In this document: positions 62,548 to 64,000 of the stretch, one piece after another
Numbering within the stretch: position 1 is the first letter of the stretch
Layout: the number at the start of each line of letters is the position of its first letter
From: Christiangramia fulva
GTDB taxonomy: Bacteria; Bacteroidota; Bacteroidia; Flavobacteriales; Flavobacteriaceae
Assembly: GCF_003024155.1 (NCBI RefSeq)
Contig: NZ_CP028136.1
Coordinates: 1,798,001 to 1,862,000 of the forward strand
Direction of reading: 5' to 3'
Length of the DNA stretch: 64,000 nucleotides
Translations under genes and position numbers: made by a program
The notes under the pieces: generated by a model
Seen by the model: the letters and a program-made list of their open reading frames with translations, nothing else
Database searches by the model: none
Told to the model about the DNA's origin: nothing

Positions 62548-64000
62548 ATGAGCAATAATTCGCGTAAGAGAAGAGAGGCTTTGGTATATCACGCCAAACC
62601 AAAACCTGGAAAAATAGAAGTTGTACCCACCAAAAAATACGCGACCCAGCGCGATTTATCACTGGCATATTCTCCTGGCGTTGCCGAGCCCTGTCTGGAA
62701 ATAGAAAAAGATAAAGAAAACGCCTATAAATATACTACCAAAGGAAACCTGGTGGCGGTAATTTCTAACGGAACTGCGGTGCTTGGTTTGGGAGATATTG
62801 GTCCCGAGGCTTCCAAACCCGTGATGGAAGGTAAAGGTTTGCTATTTAAAATTTTTGCCGATATAGACGTTTTTGATATCGAAGTCGATACTAAAGACAT
62901 CGATAAATTCGTAGAAACGGTTAAAAATATCGCTCCTACTTTTGGAGGTATTAACCTGGAAGATATCAAGGCTCCCGAGGCTTTTGAAATAGAACGTCGC
63001 CTGAAGGCCGAGCTGGATATTCCGGTGATGCATGACGACCAGCACGGTACCGCTATTATTTCAGCAGCTGCATTGTTAAACGCGCTGGAACTTGCCAAGA
63101 AGAAGATCGAAAAAGTGAAGATTGTGGTAAGTGGTGCCGGAGCGGCGGCCGTTTCCTGTACAAAGCTCTATAAATCATTTGGAGCAAAAGCCGAAAATAT
63201 CGTGATGCTTGACAGCAAAGGAGTGATACGGAAAGATCGCGATAATCTTTCTGAAGAAAAAGAGGAATTTGCGACTTCAAGAAAAATAGATACTCTTGAC
63301 CAGGCGATGAAAGATGCTGATGTCTTCATCGGACTTTCCATTGCCGATATCGTTTCTCCTGAAATGCTGAAGAGCATGGCTAAAAGACCCATCGTGTTTG
63401 CTATGGCAAATCCGAACCCGGAGATCGATTATGAACTGGCGATGAAAACGCGAAAAGACGTGATCATGGCAACAGGCCGCAGTGATCACCCTAACCAGGT
63501 AAATAATGTACTCGGATTTCCGTTTATCTTCCGCGGAGCACTTGATGTTAGAGCCACCAAGATCAACGAGGAAATGAAGAAGGCCGCGGTGAAAGCCCTT
63601 GCCGAGCTTGCTAAAGAAGCGGTTCCCGAACAGGTCAATATCGCCTATGGAGAAACCCGTCTCAATTTTGGGCCTGAATATATTATACCGAAGCCTTTTG
63701 ATCCAAGATTGATCGCCAAAGTGCCGCCGGCAGTAGCTAAAGCCGCGATGGATAGCGGTGTGGCAAGACAGGATATCCAGGACTGGCAGAAATACGAGGA
63801 GGAATTGTTGGAAAGAATGGGTAATGAGAATAAAATTACACGTCTCCTTCTCAACAGGGCAAAAACAAATCCGAAAAGAATAGTTTTCGCTGAAGCCGAT
63901 CATCTGGATGTTCTAAAAGCTGCTCAAATCGTAAATGATGAAGGGATTGGAATTCCTATTTTACTGGGAAGGAAAGATGTGATTCAGGAACTGATGAACG
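62548..64000 (+). CDS. maeB: NADP-dependent malic enzyme (3' partial)
   Basis: Oxidative decarboxylation of malate to pyruvate. The frame stays open to the window end, giving about 484 residues; the full MaeB has about 760. Seen: KYATQRDLSLAYSPGVAEPC, ISNGTAVLGLGDIGPEASKPVMEGKG (key GTAVLGLGDIGPEA), MHDDQHGTAIISAAALLNAL, NAD(P)-binding VVSGAGAAAVSC, FAMANPNPEI and GRSDHPNQVNNVLGFPFIFRGALD. From about residue 430 the phosphotransacetylase-like C-terminal domain begins (RIVFAEADHLDVLKAAQIV) and is cut off. An ATG at 62539 is also in frame. Confidence 0.95.
   Translation, partial: MSNNSRKRREALVYHAKPKPGKIEVVPTKKYATQRDLSLAYSPGVAEPCLEIEKDKENAYKYTTKGNLVAVISNGTAVLGLGDIGPEASKPVMEGKGLLFKIFADIDVFDIEVDTKDIDKFVETVKNIAPTFGGINLEDIKAPEAFEIERRLKAELDIPVMHDDQHGTAIISAAALLNALELAKKKIEKVKIVVSGAGAAAVSCTKLYKSFGAKAENIVMLDSKGVIRKDRDNLSEEKEEFATSRKIDTLDQAMKDADVFIGLSIADIVSPEMLKSMAKRPIVFAMANPNPEIDYELAMKTRKDVIMATGRSDHPNQVNNVLGFPFIFRGALDVRATKINEEMKKAAVKALAELAKEAVPEQVNIAYGETRLNFGPEYIIPKPFDPRLIAKVPPAVAKAAMDSGVARQDIQDWQKYEEELLERMGNENKITRLLLNRAKTNPKRIVFAEADHLDVLKAAQIVNDEGIGIPILLGRKDVIQELMN

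Noticed and set aside
1..64000. tRNA, rRNA or tmRNA genes
   Set aside because: I looked for cloverleaf-like GGTTCAAATCC/TTCGA arms and for rRNA signatures and found none that I could support; a covariance-model scan would settle it.
1..64000. Complete insertion sequence or integrase
   Set aside because: No transposase or integrase protein is present; mobile signals are limited to palindromic repeats and the small nuclease genes.

Overview
The window reads as chromosome of a Bacteroidota, family Flavobacteriaceae. The evidence is an Alternative Complex III operon (actABCDEF) running into cytochrome oxidase coxBA and then ruvB, a rimP-nusA-infB operon, promoter-like TAnnTTTG boxes, weak ribosome binding sites, many TTG/GTG starts, and dense palindromic intergenic repeats. 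A marine genus of the Gramella/Salegentibacter/Zunongwangia type is plausible, but the genus cannot be fixed from sequence alone.

Region 1 (1-30914) is one long capsule/exopolysaccharide locus, all on the + strand. It opens with nucleotide-sugar genes: a mannose-1-phosphate guanylyltransferase carrying a large in-frame repeat insertion, then gmd and fcl (GDP-fucose), ugd and a later UDP-xylose synthase. Gmd and fcl are separated by a GxxExxY protein and a RhuM-Fic protein. An acyltransferase, a Wzx-type flippase, a Wzy-type polymerase/ligase, about nine glycosyltransferases and a WcaF-type acetyltransferase follow. The set ends with the initiating sugar-phosphate transferase, Wza-type exporter, Wzc-type tyrosine kinase and two tandem Wzi-like outer-membrane proteins. 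Together these genes could make, flip, polymerise and export a fucose- and xylose/glucuronate-containing polysaccharide.

Region 2 (30915-36060) holds repeats, then minus-strand genes (a small unknown, a metallophosphoesterase, a small membrane protein), an AsmA-like protein and a double-domain universal stress protein. Region 3 (36061-41145) is rimP-nusA-infB, preceded by a short hairpin leader, with a convergent SPOR-domain protein. Region 4 (41267-54548) is the respiratory operon actA-F, coxB, coxA, followed by ruvB. Region 5 (54549-64000) carries a GIY-YIG nuclease gene inside a tandem array of hairpins, a cytochrome P450, two AraC-type regulators (one with a DUF4242 and a decayed cyclase-like domain), a ScyD-like lipoprotein, an unknown lipoprotein, queG, and the start of malic enzyme maeB, cut by the window end.

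The most unusual signals are repeats rather than ordinary genes. (i) A repeat block interrupts the guanylyltransferase, with every spacing a multiple of three. (ii) Five hairpin units surround the GIY-YIG gene, and the spacers without the gene keep only its last codons, as if they were internal-deletion derivatives. (iii) Inverted-repeat elements on both sides of the wzi pair share ends but carry two different cores.
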